A stretch of 64,000 bases of DNA, taken from the NCBI RefSeq assembly GCF_900168255.1, contig NZ_LT799838.1, forward strand, positions 1,426,001 to 1,490,000. The letters are read 5' to 3'. Positions 9,341-18,569 of this stretch are shown in pieces. The notes under the pieces are model-generated. The model ran no database searches, had not been told where the DNA came from, and was given only the letters and a program-made list of their open reading frames with translations. Origin of the DNA: Psychrobacter sp. DAB_AL43B (GTDB taxonomy: Bacteria > Pseudomonadota > Gammaproteobacteria > Pseudomonadales > Moraxellaceae). A program made the translations under genes and the position numbers. Position 1 is the stretch's first letter, and each line of letters begins with the position of its first letter.

Positions 9341-9802
9341 TTAAATATTTACATTGCTTCTCACATTACTCAAATAAATCAAATACAACGCCCCAGCAAG
9401 CAGAGCGATAGCTGCCAACCGTTTATAATCGAGCACTATCTGCGTATTCCCAAACCAACCAAAATGGTCAACCAATAATCCCATAATGATTTGCCCCGCG
9501 ATGATAGCAACGATGGTTGCCGCCGTCCCAATACGCGGTACAGCAATCACGATAGCCACCATCGAGAAGTTACCGAACAGCGCGCCTGCTAATTGCCATG
9601 TTGGCACGTTAAACATAGTCGCTACCTGTGGCGGCTCAAGAAACACTACCAAAAGCAATAAAATAACGGAAGCGACGACGTTGGTCAGCCATGCCGTCGT
9701 CACGACGTCGGTACGTACGCTGAGTGTGCCATTAATGGAAGACTGCGCGGCAATGGCCATGCCGCCTAGCAATAATAAAGGAAATGCGAGAGTTAATAGC
9801 AT
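9341..9802 (-). CDS. YdcZ/DUF606 family small membrane protein
   Basis: 153 residues, five predicted membrane helices. AAGGATAGAG precedes the ATG. Typical DUF606 features: LLGGMAIAAQSSINGTLS at the N-terminus, a GALFGN segment, and TAATIVAIIAGQIIMGLLVDHFGWFG in the second half. This family belongs to the drug/metabolite transporter superfamily. It is encoded 27 bases after a second, homologous gene, so the two probably form a heterodimer or a half-transporter pair. Substrate unknown. Confidence 0.82.
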   Translation of the reverse strand: MLLTLAFPLLLLGGMAIAAQSSINGTLSVRTDVVTTAWLTNVVASVILLLLVVFLEPPQVATMFNVPTWQLAGALFGNFSMVAIVIAVPRIGTAATIVAIIAGQIIMGLLVDHFGWFGNTQIVLDYKRLAAIALLAGALYLIYLSNVRSNVNI

Positions 9803-9829
9803 GGCTCTATCCTTAACATAACAATATCC

Positions 9830-10282
9830 TTAATAAATCAGCCAAAGGGCAATCAGAATTAGCACCAATGCTCCAATTCGATAACTATCAATGGCGCGGC
9901 GCTCGCTACCCAAAATACCAAAATGATCAATAGCAAGACTGGCAGTAATTTGCCCACATAATATCCCTACCATCGTCGTACCAACACCCACTAACGGCGT
10001 GGTAATCGTTAACACAATGGTATAGATAAAACCCACGAGACCGCCAGTCAATAGCCAGCGTGGTTGCTTAGGTAATGTGGCCAGCGTGGATAAATAGTTG
10101 CGTCTACCTGCGACCATCAGCACGATCATCGCTAAGCTAAAGACGATAACCCCAATCAAAAATATGGATAAGGATGCTGACAAGCGACCAACACTTTCTC
10201 CCAATGGCCCTAAAAATGCCGCCTCCAATGCTAATGCCATGCCGCCCAATACAACGAATAACAACATGCCGAGTTGCTTCAT
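9830..10282 (-). CDS. YdcZ/DUF606 family small membrane protein
   Basis: 150 residues, five predicted membrane helices, first gene of a two-gene minus-strand operon. It shares the family pattern with its downstream partner: GGMALALEAAFLGPLG, a central GLVGF, then TTMVGILCGQITASLAIDHFGILG. Co-transcribed pairs of DUF606 genes are common and are thought to work together, but the transported compound is unknown. GGTAGG lies directly before the start. Confidence 0.82.
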   Translation of the reverse strand: MKQLGMLLFVVLGGMALALEAAFLGPLGESVGRLSASLSIFLIGVIVFSLAMIVLMVAGRRNYLSTLATLPKQPRWLLTGGLVGFIYTIVLTITTPLVGVGTTMVGILCGQITASLAIDHFGILGSERRAIDSYRIGALVLILIALWLIY

Positions 10283-10406
10283 AGCCTACCTTTTTACATT
10301 TTTGTCTGATTTGATGAGATAAAAGCCCATATTGTATGGCTATAGGTTAGCGGATACAATGAAGGAAGCTAAAAGCATACCTTCAATGAAACTTTACGGT
10401 GATCTT

Positions 10407-10868
10407 ATGAGTCTTCTAGAGCTAAAAATACCACCTGTCGCGCAAGTCATCATTACCGCTGCTGCGATGGTTGGCGTATCTAAAACCATGCCAAGTTTGA
10501 AGTTTTCACTTAATGGCTCAACTGGATTAGCTGTTGGTTTGGGAGTCATAGGATTGAGCAGTGGCATTATGGGCGTGACTCAATTTAGAAAAGCTCAGAC
10601 CACACCCAACCCACAAGCCCTTGAAAAAGTATCTAGTTTAGTGACCAGCGGTATTTATCAATATAGTCGCAATCCTATGTATGTGGGATTGGTGCTTATC
10701 TTATTAGGTTGGGCGCTATATCTGTCTCATTTTTTGGCATTTATTTTAATACCAATCTTTATGATGTATATGACACGCTTTCAGATTCAACCAGAAGAAA
10801 GAATGATGACGCAGAAATTTGGTGATAAGTATCGAGCTTATCTAAATAAGGTACGTCTTTGGATTTGA
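10407..10868 (+). CDS. Isoprenylcysteine carboxyl methyltransferase (ICMT)/PEMT-like membrane protein
   Basis: 153 residues from the ATG at 10407 (MSLLELKIPPVAQV), chosen because family members start with such a short lead before the first helix. In-frame starts at 10386 and 10332 are possible. Four predicted membrane segments; the C-terminal part carries the ICMT/PEMT signature (GIYQYSRNPMYVGLVLILLGWALYL, then F.IQPEERMMTQKFGDKYRAYLNKVRLWI). The RNPMYVG and EER..FG..Y..Y motifs form the S-adenosylmethionine pocket in this superfamily. The methylated substrate is unknown. Confidence 0.82.
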   Translation: MSLLELKIPPVAQVIITAAAMVGVSKTMPSLKFSLNGSTGLAVGLGVIGLSSGIMGVTQFRKAQTTPNPQALEKVSSLVTSGIYQYSRNPMYVGLVLILLGWALYLSHFLAFILIPIFMMYMTRFQIQPEERMMTQKFGDKYRAYLNKVRLWI

Positions 10869-11237
10869 AATCAAACAGCTGGCTTACCTTGAAACAATAA
10901 TGTCTGCAAAAAGGAACGTTCATATGAGCTAAGAAAGATTCAATATTTTACTTAAGCCATTAATCAAGCCTGCTTTAATGCTGGTGCCTTAAGCTGATCG
11001 TTCTACAGTAGGCGCGAGTTGCGAGAGCAGGTTTGGAGGTTTGCCTTATGCGGCGACTGGAGACACTGGGCACTCTTGCCCTAGCTGCAAAAATTTTATA
11101 CCAGTAGCACTGTATCGGTTTTAAAATGAATCAACTATACATGAAAGAGGTTACCCGAACCAATTATACGGTCTTAAGCGTCAGGAAATTAGAAAGCTTT
11201 TGTGAGTTTTATAAGGAAGAAACACAAGGAAAGAGCA
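10869..11237. other. Intergenic stretch without a recognised gene
   Basis: 369 bases. I see one short hairpin (GGGCA/TGCCC at 11068-11081) followed by CTAGCTGCAAAAATTTT, which could be a weak terminator, and AT-rich sequence that could hold the promoter of the gene at 11238. No convincing protein, tRNA or known regulatory RNA. Confidence 0.4.
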
Positions 11238-11936
11238 ATGACCAATCAAGCGAAGCGACCGAAAGAAGGCGTGCTAAAAGAAGAAGCTGGGACAACGGAT
11301 CGCGAAGGTTTCATATCTCCAACCATTGGAGAACTTGAACATGTGTTATATTTCACTACCGTACCTTCGCTGACTAAGAAAGTTAAAGAGGTTTTGGCTG
11401 CGGGGCGATTATTAACGCCTGGAGCAGTCATTGTTTGGGATGAAACGATTGGGCGTCGTAAAGGTTCTAAAGCGGTTGCTAAATCATGGTGGGCTAGAGA
11501 TGGGTCATTAACAGCCGCATTTGTGTTAGATCACTTGCAAGGTGTAAAGACAGAAGGCTATATTGATCAGGGTTATACTGAACAAGATTACCTTAATCAT
11601 TTAGCTGCCGCAGCAATTCGTACTATCGACTCTCTATCACCAAAAATACCCGCTGTATTTATACCGCCAAATAATTTATATATGAATAACCTTAGGATAG
11701 GCGCACTATCTTACGAACGGCATGATCTGGCCGATATACTTATCATTCGACTAAACTGTACAACCAATTTTGACAAAGCCCCTAAAGAAATTATAAACAC
11801 AGCAATCAATATCGTTGAATATATTGATATTAAGCAGTTACCATTAAAGACTTCGGGTACACTGACAAACACGTTATTAACTCGTCTAATGGATGAAATA
11901 CCAATAGCATTTAGTAATATCTCAGCACCATTATAA
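11238..11936 (+). CDS. Hypothetical protein, possibly biotin/lipoate ligase-like
   Basis: 232 residues from the ATG at 11238, chosen for AAGGAAAGAG 3-11 bases upstream. I do not recognise it firmly. A segment TPGAVIVWDETIGRRKGSKAVAKSWW followed by LTAAFVLDH is reminiscent of the GRGRxGRxW loop of biotin/lipoate protein ligases, and the size fits a catalytic domain. The key lysine motif is not clear, so this is a weak guess. No signal peptide or membrane segment. Single gene. Confidence 0.6.
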   Translation: MTNQAKRPKEGVLKEEAGTTDREGFISPTIGELEHVLYFTTVPSLTKKVKEVLAAGRLLTPGAVIVWDETIGRRKGSKAVAKSWWARDGSLTAAFVLDHLQGVKTEGYIDQGYTEQDYLNHLAAAAIRTIDSLSPKIPAVFIPPNNLYMNNLRIGALSYERHDLADILIIRLNCTTNFDKAPKEIINTAINIVEYIDIKQLPLKTSGTLTNTLLTRLMDEIPIAFSNISAPL

Positions 11937-12025
11937 AATCATAGACTTGCTAACCATTCATTCGTTGTGGTCTAAAAAAATCGCATATTTCAAATATTGA
12001 ATCTTGAAAATTATTGGATACAAAC

Positions 12026-12829
12026 ATGCAACTAGAAGTCAATGTCGTCGATGCCTTCACTGATACGGTGTTCAAAGGCAATTCTGCAGCCGTTATTATC
12101 ACCGATAGCTGGCTTGACGTAGAGTTAATGCAGTCTATTGCTTTTGAGAATAATTTATCTGAGACTGCCTTTATCGTTTCTGATGATAAGGGTGTTTATC
12201 ATATTCGCTGGTTTTCACCGTTTACTGAGATTGATTTTTGCGGTCATGCGACCTTGGCCTCTGCCTTTGTATTGTTTAAGAAAAACCCTACTCTAAAAAC
12301 CATTAAATTTTCAGCCAAAGCGGTTGGGATTTTGACCATTGTGCAAATGGATAATGGCAAAATACAAATGGACTTCCCGAATAGGATGCCTGAAAAGGTT
12401 AATAATATTCCTGACAGCTTATTAGCTGGTCTTTCCATCACACCTGTTGAGGTTTATCAAAATGCGCAGGCATATTTTGTGATTTATGACTCTGAGTCTG
12501 ACGTATTAAATGTGCTTCGAGACAATGAGGCGCTAAAGCAACTTGCCCCTCTGGACGTTGTTGTCACTTGTCAGTCTGAATCAGATAAGTACGATTTTAT
12601 TTCAAGATACTTTTGGCCTGCTAATGGCGGTGACGAGGACCCCGTAACGGGCTCAGCTCACACTGGATTAGCGCCGTTATGGGCAGAGCGATTGGGTAAA
12701 AATGAATTGGTTGCTCATCAAGCGTCAAAACGCGGCGGGGTTTTGGATTGTATGGTTAAATCAGATAGAGTGCTTATTTCTGGTAATGCGGTACAGTATT
12801 TAACTGGATTTATCACGGTAGAGGAGTAA
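12026..12829 (+). CDS. PhzF family isomerase/epimerase-like protein
   Basis: 267 residues from ATG 12026 (MQLEVNVVDAFTD); the TTG twelve bases earlier is less likely. PhzF fold signatures: VVDAFTDTVFKGNSAAVI at the N-terminus, the catalytic Glu in NLSETAFI, FCGHATLASAFVLF, and EDPVTGSAHTGLAPLW in the second half. PhzF in Pseudomonas isomerises a phenazine precursor, but most homologues, including this one outside any phenazine cluster, have unknown substrates. The next gene starts within ten bases of the stop, so the two are probably cotranscribed. Confidence 0.9.
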   Translation: MQLEVNVVDAFTDTVFKGNSAAVIITDSWLDVELMQSIAFENNLSETAFIVSDDKGVYHIRWFSPFTEIDFCGHATLASAFVLFKKNPTLKTIKFSAKAVGILTIVQMDNGKIQMDFPNRMPEKVNNIPDSLLAGLSITPVEVYQNAQAYFVIYDSESDVLNVLRDNEALKQLAPLDVVVTCQSESDKYDFISRYFWPANGGDEDPVTGSAHTGLAPLWAERLGKNELVAHQASKRGGVLDCMVKSDRVLISGNAVQYLTGFITVEE

Positions 12830-12835
12830 GTGGTT

Positions 12836-13168
12836 TTGTCTGAATTAAAAACAGTGGGACTTTTTGCTATTACGGCGTTGGCTGAAATCGCGGGTTGTTA
12901 TCTGCCTTATCTGTGGCTGCGAGAAGGCAAGTCAATTTGGCTACTTATCCCTGGGGTGTTAAGCTTGGTCGCTTTTGTCTGGTTACTATCCTTACATCCA
13001 ACTGCTGCCGGTCGAGTCTATGCAGCCTATGGTGGTGTCTATATCACCATGGCTATTTTATGGCTATGGACGGTAAATGGCATACGCCCAACCACTTGGG
13101 ATATATTGGGTTCTGCTGTGGCATTGCTAGGAATGGCGATTATTATGTTTGCACCGCGCAGTACCTAG
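12836..13168 (+). CDS. YnfA family (UPF0060) small membrane protein
   Basis: About 110 residues, four membrane helices. GAGGAG at 12821-12826 (overlapping the end of the previous gene) favours the TTG at 12836 over the GTG at 12830, which is too close. Family blocks: [57 protein letters not shown]. YnfA belongs to the small multidrug resistance-like superfamily; efflux is presumed but the substrate is unknown. Translationally coupled to the PhzF-like gene. Confidence 0.92.
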   Translation: MSELKTVGLFAITALAEIAGCYLPYLWLREGKSIWLLIPGVLSLVAFVWLLSLHPTAAGRVYAAYGGVYITMAILWLWTVNGIRPTTWDILGSAVALLGMAIIMFAPRST

Positions 13169-13194
13169 TATAAAGACAGCGCCTAGCATAAAAA

Positions 13195-13226
13195 ATGCCA
13201 ATCAAACCATGAGGTTCGATTGGCAT
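13195..13226 (-). terminator. Terminator of the small basic protein gene
   Basis: Inverted repeat ATGCCAATC...GATTGGCAT with an inner AACC/GGTT extension. Read on the minus strand it is followed by a T-run, so it ends the transcript of the gene at 13259-13381 and faces the YnfA transcript. Confidence 0.75.
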
Positions 13227-13258
13227 AGCTTTAGTCAGACCAGTGATGGGCTTAATAA

Positions 13259-13381
13259 TTAATGCTTACCTAAGATGCTGCCATTGTCTTCTTTCTTGGC
13301 TTGTTTAGCCGCTTTCTTCTCTTTTGCCGTTAACAGCGGCTTCTTTTTTACATTCTTCTTACTATCTTGACCTTTACTCAT
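13259..13381 (-). CDS. Small basic lysine-rich protein (40 residues)
   Basis: Forty-residue ORF starting MSKGQDSKKNVKKKPLLTAK and ending GSILGKH. AAGGAAAGAG lies 3-12 bases before the ATG, and a good terminator follows the stop, so this is very probably a real gene although short. About 15 of 40 residues are Lys. Similar short Lys-rich proteins are annotated as hypothetical in gamma-proteobacteria; a nucleic-acid-related role would be a guess. Confidence 0.7.
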   Translation of the reverse strand: MSKGQDSKKNVKKKPLLTAKEKKAAKQAKKEDNGSILGKH

Positions 13382-13659
13382 GTCTCTTTCCTTTTTAGGT
13401 AACATATACAACATGTTAAGCCAGATTATGCTGACCTAATGACTGTATTGATACATTTGACGCAAGACGCTGCGTACTGAAATGAGTATAGCTCTAAGCC
13501 TAAGTAATAGATAGCGCAAGCACAATTCACCTACGATTAGACTCAGCCATGCTTTTGTTAATATTAATTTTTAAAATTTTATTTAATAACTGGGGCTTAT
13601 AAGTAGGTGTTGTATACCGTAGATTTATTTAGTCAATATTGCTATTAATAAGTGCTTAC

Positions 13660-13687
13660 TTACGGATGCACGGCTATTTGCTATAAT
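13660..13687 (+). promoter_or_regulatory. Candidate promoter for the QueD-like gene
   Basis: TTACGG (13660-13665), 16 bases, then TATAAT (13682-13687), about 90 bases before the gene at 13777. The rest of the 395-base stretch 13382-13776 is AT-rich, with a second TATAAT at 13723-13728 lacking a clear -35; no gene is seen in it. Confidence 0.4.
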
Positions 13688-13776
13688 GGGCAATAAGCTG
13701 ATAAATAACAGCAGCAAACTTTTATAATATTAATATTTAGCACAATGATGCTTACTATTTTGGTTGATTAATTATT

Positions 13777-14376
13777 ATGCGTATCCGTAAACTTTTTAAA
13801 TTTGAAAATGCTCATATTGTGCGTAACTGTAGCTCTGAGCGCTGCAAACATTCGATTCATGGTCACAGCTATCAGATTGAATTGATTCTTGAGGCTAAGC
13901 GTTTAGACCACGGGCAGATGGTTTACGATTTTGGTTTATTAAAATCCTCTATTAAGGACATTATCGACAGCTTCGACCACGCTATTTGTTTTTGGAGTAA
14001 AGACGATCCTGAATATATCGCTGCCTGTAAGAAATTCAGTGCACGTTGGATAAGTTTGCCAGTATCTCCATCGGCAGAGCAGTTCTCACGCGTCATATTC
14101 TTTTGGGCGCAAGAGATTCTACAGCAAACTCAGATGCAAAATGGTGAAGCTGATGTCAGCGTTTACTCAGTGATTGCTCACGAAACCGCAACGGGCTACG
14201 CGCAGTGTTTTGCTGATGATGTGGCCAATGAGCAAATGGGTAAGCTGGTTTTAGAGGATTTTGAATTTAGCGAACAAGTTCGAGCTGAATGGGATGACTC
14301 TGAGCTGTATGCAAAGTTGATACGCGGTGAAAGCTTTATTAATCCAGCAGTAACCATGCAAGTACAGGCAGATTGA
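13777..14376 (+). CDS. 6-carboxy-5,6,7,8-tetrahydropterin synthase-like (QueD/PTPS family)
   Basis: 199 residues, longer than the usual 120-140. The zinc-binding His residues are in FENAH and HGHSY, the catalytic Cys lies in the CSSERCKHSIHGH block, and FDHAI and AHETATGYA supply the other active-site His and Glu. QueD converts dihydroneopterin triphosphate to carboxytetrahydropterin in queuosine synthesis. The extra C-terminal segment of about 50 residues (from DDVANEQMGK) is unusual. Weak ribosome site. The next gene, tsaE, begins within ten bases, so they share a transcript. Confidence 0.85.
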   Translation: MRIRKLFKFENAHIVRNCSSERCKHSIHGHSYQIELILEAKRLDHGQMVYDFGLLKSSIKDIIDSFDHAICFWSKDDPEYIAACKKFSARWISLPVSPSAEQFSRVIFFWAQEILQQTQMQNGEADVSVYSVIAHETATGYAQCFADDVANEQMGKLVLEDFEFSEQVRAEWDDSELYAKLIRGESFINPAVTMQVQAD

Positions 14377-14381
14377 GAGTG

Positions 14382-14933
14382 ATGCATAATGAGAACTCTA
14401 TAACAGGTGATAAGTCTGTGCAAACGATAACACTGCGATCTGAAAAAGATACCCAGCGTTTGGCTGAGCAATTGGCAGCTTTGCCACTGACAGGTAGCGT
14501 GTGGTTAGCAGGCGATTTGGGTGCAGGTAAAACCACCCTGACTCGCTATTGGTTACAGGCACTAGGGCACAAGGGAGCGGTAAAGAGTCCGACTTATACC
14601 TTGGTAGAGCCTTATAATATTCAGCAAGATGACGGCACCACTAAACCCATCTATCATGCTGATTTATATCGTCTACAAGATCCAGAAGAGCTGTCTTTTA
14701 TAGGCTTTGATGAGTATTTAGATGAGCCTAATGCGCTGGTTATTATTGAGTGGGCGAGTCGGGCGGACAGCTATCTTCCGCCACCGACCTTGTTTATTGA
14801 TATAAAACAAGGGTTTATTGATATCAATCAAAGCAATAATGATAATAATGCTAAAGAATGCCGTCAAGTTGAGCTGCGATTATCAAAAGCAAGACAAGCG
14901 CAAGGACTGGATTTGTCAGCAATAAAAATCTAG
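14382..14933 (+). CDS. tsaE: tRNA threonylcarbamoyladenosine biosynthesis ATPase TsaE
   Basis: 183 residues from ATG 14382; GTG 14379 and TTG 14373 are alternatives. Walker A is GDLGAGKTTLTR, followed by KSPTYTLVEPY, then the HADLYRLQDPEEL and VIIEWASRAD motifs of TsaE. With TsaB and TsaD it makes the t6A37 modification of ANN-decoding tRNAs in the cytosol. A tail of about 35 residues after LFIDIKQG is variable. It follows the QueD-like gene with no gap and precedes mutL, a common TsaE-MutL-MiaA-Hfq order in proteobacteria. Confidence 0.93.
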   Translation: MHNENSITGDKSVQTITLRSEKDTQRLAEQLAALPLTGSVWLAGDLGAGKTTLTRYWLQALGHKGAVKSPTYTLVEPYNIQQDDGTTKPIYHADLYRLQDPEELSFIGFDEYLDEPNALVIIEWASRADSYLPPPTLFIDIKQGFIDINQSNNDNNAKECRQVELRLSKARQAQGLDLSAIKI

Positions 14934-15007
14934 GTTAAGCCAAATGTAAGCCTCTCATACTCTGAAAGCATGCTATTCATCAACGTAAGATAACCATAAC
15001 TATAATC

Positions 15008-16798
15008 ATGCCCGATAACCATTCTAATACTCGCATTAAGAAATTATCGCCGCTGCTCATCAATCAATTGGCAGCGGGTGAGGTCGTGACACGTCCAGCC
15101 GCTGTAGTCAAAGAGCTGCTTGAAAATGCGATTGATGCTAGTGCCAGGAATATTGAGATACATATTACTCAAGGCGGTATGGGGCTCATAGAGGTTATTG
15201 ATAATGGTATCGGCATTCACCCCGATGATATGGTGATGGCGATCACTCGTCATGCAACCAGTAAGGTCGCCGATGTGGCTAACTTGCATGGTATTACGAC
15301 GTTGGGTTTTCGTGGTGAAGCATTGGCAGCAACGGCTGCCGTATCGCGTTTAGCCTTAACCAGTAGTCATGATAGCAGCGGGATTGGGCGTCAGTTGCAG
15401 GTCGCCGGTGTATTGGACGATACGCCAAAGCTGATACCGGTCGTACATCATCGAGGTACGACAATTACGGTAAAAGATTTATATTTTAATGTGCCAGCAC
15501 GCCGCGGTAATTTGAAATCTATCGCGACTGAGTTCAGTCATATTGAAACGATTGTCCGTGAAGTGGCATTGGCGCGAGCCGATGTGGCATTGACGCTCTT
15601 TCATGATAATAAAAAGCGGCTGTCATTATCCATAAATGCTATAAGTGGTAATGATAATGCGAGTCGTCTGCCATTGTCACGTCTTGAGCAAGCGACTGGT
15701 ATTTCGCTGACAGAGCAGTCAATTGAGGTGGCGGTTGATCTATCGAGCCTGATGCAGCAGTCCAAAGGTTCTCTTTATAACAACAATGTTCATAATGGAT
15801 ACGCCAATAATGAAAGTGCTGATACACAGCCTAGTATTAGTGGTTGGTTATGGCCTAGCAGTGATTCGCAGCATAACTTACCAAAATTAATCTACGTGAA
15901 TGGTAGATTGGTAAAGGAAGCTTTGATTAGCAATCAACTCCGCCAACTCACTCAAAGTGCACAGTTGGCAGGTATTGGTTATGCGCTTTATTTTGAGTTG
16001 CCCACCCAATGGCTTAATATCAATGTCCATCCATCCAAACAGCGCATTAAAATCAGCCCACTTAATAACATCATGGCGCATTTAAACCATGCTATTCACT
16101 CAAAGTTAAAAGCAGTTAGTGTAAAAAAAATTGCTAGTCAGCAATGTGAAAAAGTGGCTAACAATAAAGTGCCGAACAGTAATATTTCTAAAAGCAAATC
16201 ATTCGATACATTATTTGATACATCATTACACCAGACATCGTCTACCAGCCACTTAACGCAAAACAGACGAGTACAAGCTCCTAAACAGTCATATCAATTG
16301 CCTGATAAGCCAGCAGAATCTTATATTGATGAGTCTGTAGGTCATCGTATTAATACTTTAAATAGCCCGTTTAAAGGGACTAAACCTTTACCAAGTTGCT
16401 TAGATATTATTACCAGCTTGAATGGTCTAGCAACTGACTCTACTGTCATCGAAGATATTGAAGGTGTTAAAGGTAAGACACTACCTTGGCTATTATTTTA
16501 TAATCAAGGTAAGTTCTTATTGATTAATGCCGAGGATTGGCAGTCAAAGATGAGCTTGTTGTTTGAGTCACATTTATTTAGCGGCACTGTCTTTAGCAAT
16601 CATGTATTTAAGAAGAATAACATAGCAAATAGCGCTACCGATATTAATCAGCAACTGGCGACCGTCAGTGCGCAAGTGTCTGCACAAGATTTGCTAGCAT
16701 TTATAGCAGATATTGAAGAATTGCTGACTAAATATGCCATTAAGACCATAGACAATAATCAATTAGTGGGATTGATGCTATCATCTTCAGCCGAATAA
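15008..16798 (+). CDS. mutL: DNA mismatch repair protein MutL
   Basis: 596 residues. The N-terminal GHKL ATPase is complete: LAAGEVVTRPAAVVKELLENAIDA (Glu and Asn of motif I), DNGIGI, RHATSK, TLGFRGEALA, and GTTITVKDLYFNVPARRGN. The linker (roughly 365-450) is low complexity. The C-terminal dimerisation domain is short and lacks the DQHAxxExxxE endonuclease motif, as expected in an organism that would use MutH or another nuclease. MutL couples MutS mismatch recognition to strand removal. Confidence 0.95.
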   Translation: MPDNHSNTRIKKLSPLLINQLAAGEVVTRPAAVVKELLENAIDASARNIEIHITQGGMGLIEVIDNGIGIHPDDMVMAITRHATSKVADVANLHGITTLGFRGEALAATAAVSRLALTSSHDSSGIGRQLQVAGVLDDTPKLIPVVHHRGTTITVKDLYFNVPARRGNLKSIATEFSHIETIVREVALARADVALTLFHDNKKRLSLSINAISGNDNASRLPLSRLEQATGISLTEQSIEVAVDLSSLMQQSKGSLYNNNVHNGYANNESADTQPSISGWLWPSSDSQHNLPKLIYVNGRLVKEALISNQLRQLTQSAQLAGIGYALYFELPTQWLNINVHPSKQRIKISPLNNIMAHLNHAIHSKLKAVSVKKIASQQCEKVANNKVPNSNISKSKSFDTLFDTSLHQTSSTSHLTQNRRVQAPKQSYQLPDKPAESYIDESVGHRINTLNSPFKGTKPLPSCLDIITSLNGLATDSTVIEDIEGVKGKTLPWLLFYNQGKFLLINAEDWQSKMSLLFESHLFSGTVFSNHVFKKNNIANSATDINQQLATVSAQVSAQDLLAFIADIEELLTKYAIKTIDNNQLVGLMLSSSAE

Positions 16799-16889
16799 AC
16801 TGATACTGAACACATAGCTAATGGCTGCTTTAACCACTCAAAGCGTAACTATTAACATTATTAACACTATAATAATTAAAGGCAACTGT

Positions 16890-18101
16890 ATGCGACTTTC
16901 GTCTGATAGCCTATCTTCTAGCTTAAGTCCCAATTTAGCGGATAATAGCGTGGTGTGCTTGATGGCACCAACCGCAAGTGGTAAGACAGCCTTGGCTTAT
17001 GAGCTTTATGATACTGGGCGTTATGAGCTAATTTCAGTAGATTCAGCGCTGATTTATCGTGACATGAATATCGGTACGGCGAAACCAACGGCCACTGAGC
17101 TGGCGCGTTATCCGCATTATTTAGTCGATATCATTAATCCTATGCAAAGTTATAGTGTCGCTGAATTTGTTAGCGATGTGGCACGTCTGATTGATCGTTG
17201 TCATCAAAACGGCAAGATACCACTGCTCGTAGGCGGTACCATGATGTATTACATGGCGCTACTTGATGGGTTGTCTCCTGTGCCTGATAGCGATAATAGC
17301 GTTCGCGCGCGCGTAGAGCAGTGGCGACAAGATGAAGGCATCGAGGCTTTATATGATTATCTAGGTAAAGTTGATTCTGTTAGCCACCAACGCCTAAATG
17401 CCACGGATACTCAGCGTATTACTCGCGCTGTCGAAGTCTATCTACAAACAGCCATCCCACTCAGTGATTGGCAGCGTCAGCCTAAGCAAGCCTTGGCACA
17501 TAATCCAAAACAGCAATGGCATGGATTGGCAGTGATGCCTGAGCGTCCATGGCTGCATGAACGTATCGAGCAGCGTTTAGATATTATGTGGGCTGAAGGG
17601 CTGGTTAATGAGGTGATTGGTTTACTGGAGCGTTATACTTTGACACCCAACTTACCATCGATGCGCTGCGTTGGCTATCGGCAAGTATTGGAATATTTGG
17701 TACATATTAAGCACCCAATACTCGAGCAACCACATTTGGATAAAGCCCAGTTCTATGAGGCTTTTGGTGAATGTGAAGCACTAATTACTGATAAATCAAA
17801 ACAACACATAACGACTCAACGGAACATGACTCAGCCACAATGCCAGTCGCATTTACTAATACCTAATAGTCAAACTGAGGCGCTTGCTTGTCAGCAAATG
17901 CAAAATAAGGCATTATATGCGACAAGACAGCTAGCAAAGCGCCAGTACACTTGGCTGCGCAAGTTGGTGCAACTGTCTGATAATTCAACAGCGTCACTAA
18001 CGAACACCGCTTCATCTAGTGATATGAATGACTTTAAAAATAATAAGATAATGCTCCACTCGTTCACCACGATGGAGCAGGCGAGAGAGTATTTATTTTA
18101 G
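16890..18101 (+). CDS. miaA: tRNA dimethylallyltransferase MiaA
   Basis: 403 residues from ATG 16890 (AAAGGCAACT upstream), preferred to the earlier in-frame ATG at 16821. Motifs: CLMAPTASGKTALAYEL (P-loop), ISVDSALIYRDMNIGTAKPT, YLVDIINPMQSYSVAEF, LLVGGTMMYYMALLDGL, and MRCVGYRQVLEYL. A poorly conserved insertion of about 70 residues separates the last motif from the C-terminal ATRQLAKRQYTWLRK helix, which explains the length beyond the usual 310. MiaA isopentenylates A37 of UNN-decoding tRNAs. The gene lies upstream of hfq, as in E. coli. Confidence 0.95.
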   Translation: MRLSSDSLSSSLSPNLADNSVVCLMAPTASGKTALAYELYDTGRYELISVDSALIYRDMNIGTAKPTATELARYPHYLVDIINPMQSYSVAEFVSDVARLIDRCHQNGKIPLLVGGTMMYYMALLDGLSPVPDSDNSVRARVEQWRQDEGIEALYDYLGKVDSVSHQRLNATDTQRITRAVEVYLQTAIPLSDWQRQPKQALAHNPKQQWHGLAVMPERPWLHERIEQRLDIMWAEGLVNEVIGLLERYTLTPNLPSMRCVGYRQVLEYLVHIKHPILEQPHLDKAQFYEAFGECEALITDKSKQHITTQRNMTQPQCQSHLLIPNSQTEALACQQMQNKALYATRQLAKRQYTWLRKLVQLSDNSTASLTNTASSSDMNDFKNNKIMLHSFTTMEQAREYLF

Positions 18102-18569
18102 TGAGTTACTTCAAGGTCTTATATGAATAATTTAAGTCAATTGCGCTGTGAATCATCGAAATAAGCATCATACTATTAATTATCGTACAGATAATGTCGT
18201 ACAAATATATGCAAGTAGGATCATGCGCAAATTCTAAGCTAATGACAATTAGTTTCAAAGTATAATGTATATAGCTGTTATAATTTTACTTAATAAGAGT
18301 AGTGGGTTTTATAAATGACAGCTGCTTTTTGAATCATTATCAACTAACATTTGATTATCAAGACAGATCCTGCAACAACTGGTTACTTAATTTATTACAA
18401 TAACAACGTATTCACGATAAAGTAGAATTACTTAACAAGAATTAGTACTTATTTAGATACGTTTTATAAATAAAACTTACTACTGTATCTGTCTTTAGCC
18501 ATTATAATTAAAGCAACACTTAAAATAATTGGCATTAACAATAATTATATAATATTTAGGAGAGATTTC
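18102..18569 (+). promoter_or_regulatory. miaA-hfq intergenic region with candidate hfq promoter
   Basis: 468 AT-rich bases without a gene. Possible -10 boxes are TATAAT at 18261-18266, 18279-18284 and 18503-18508; none has a good -35 (TACTGT at 18481-18486 with 16-base spacing is the best for the last). The last box is 62 bases before hfq, whose ribosome site TAGGAGAG lies at 18557-18564. No terminator after miaA is evident, so read-through is also possible. Confidence 0.35.

Noticed and set aside
11041..11100. Riboswitch or small RNA before 11238
   Set aside because: Only one short GC hairpin is visible; no known aptamer pattern could be matched.
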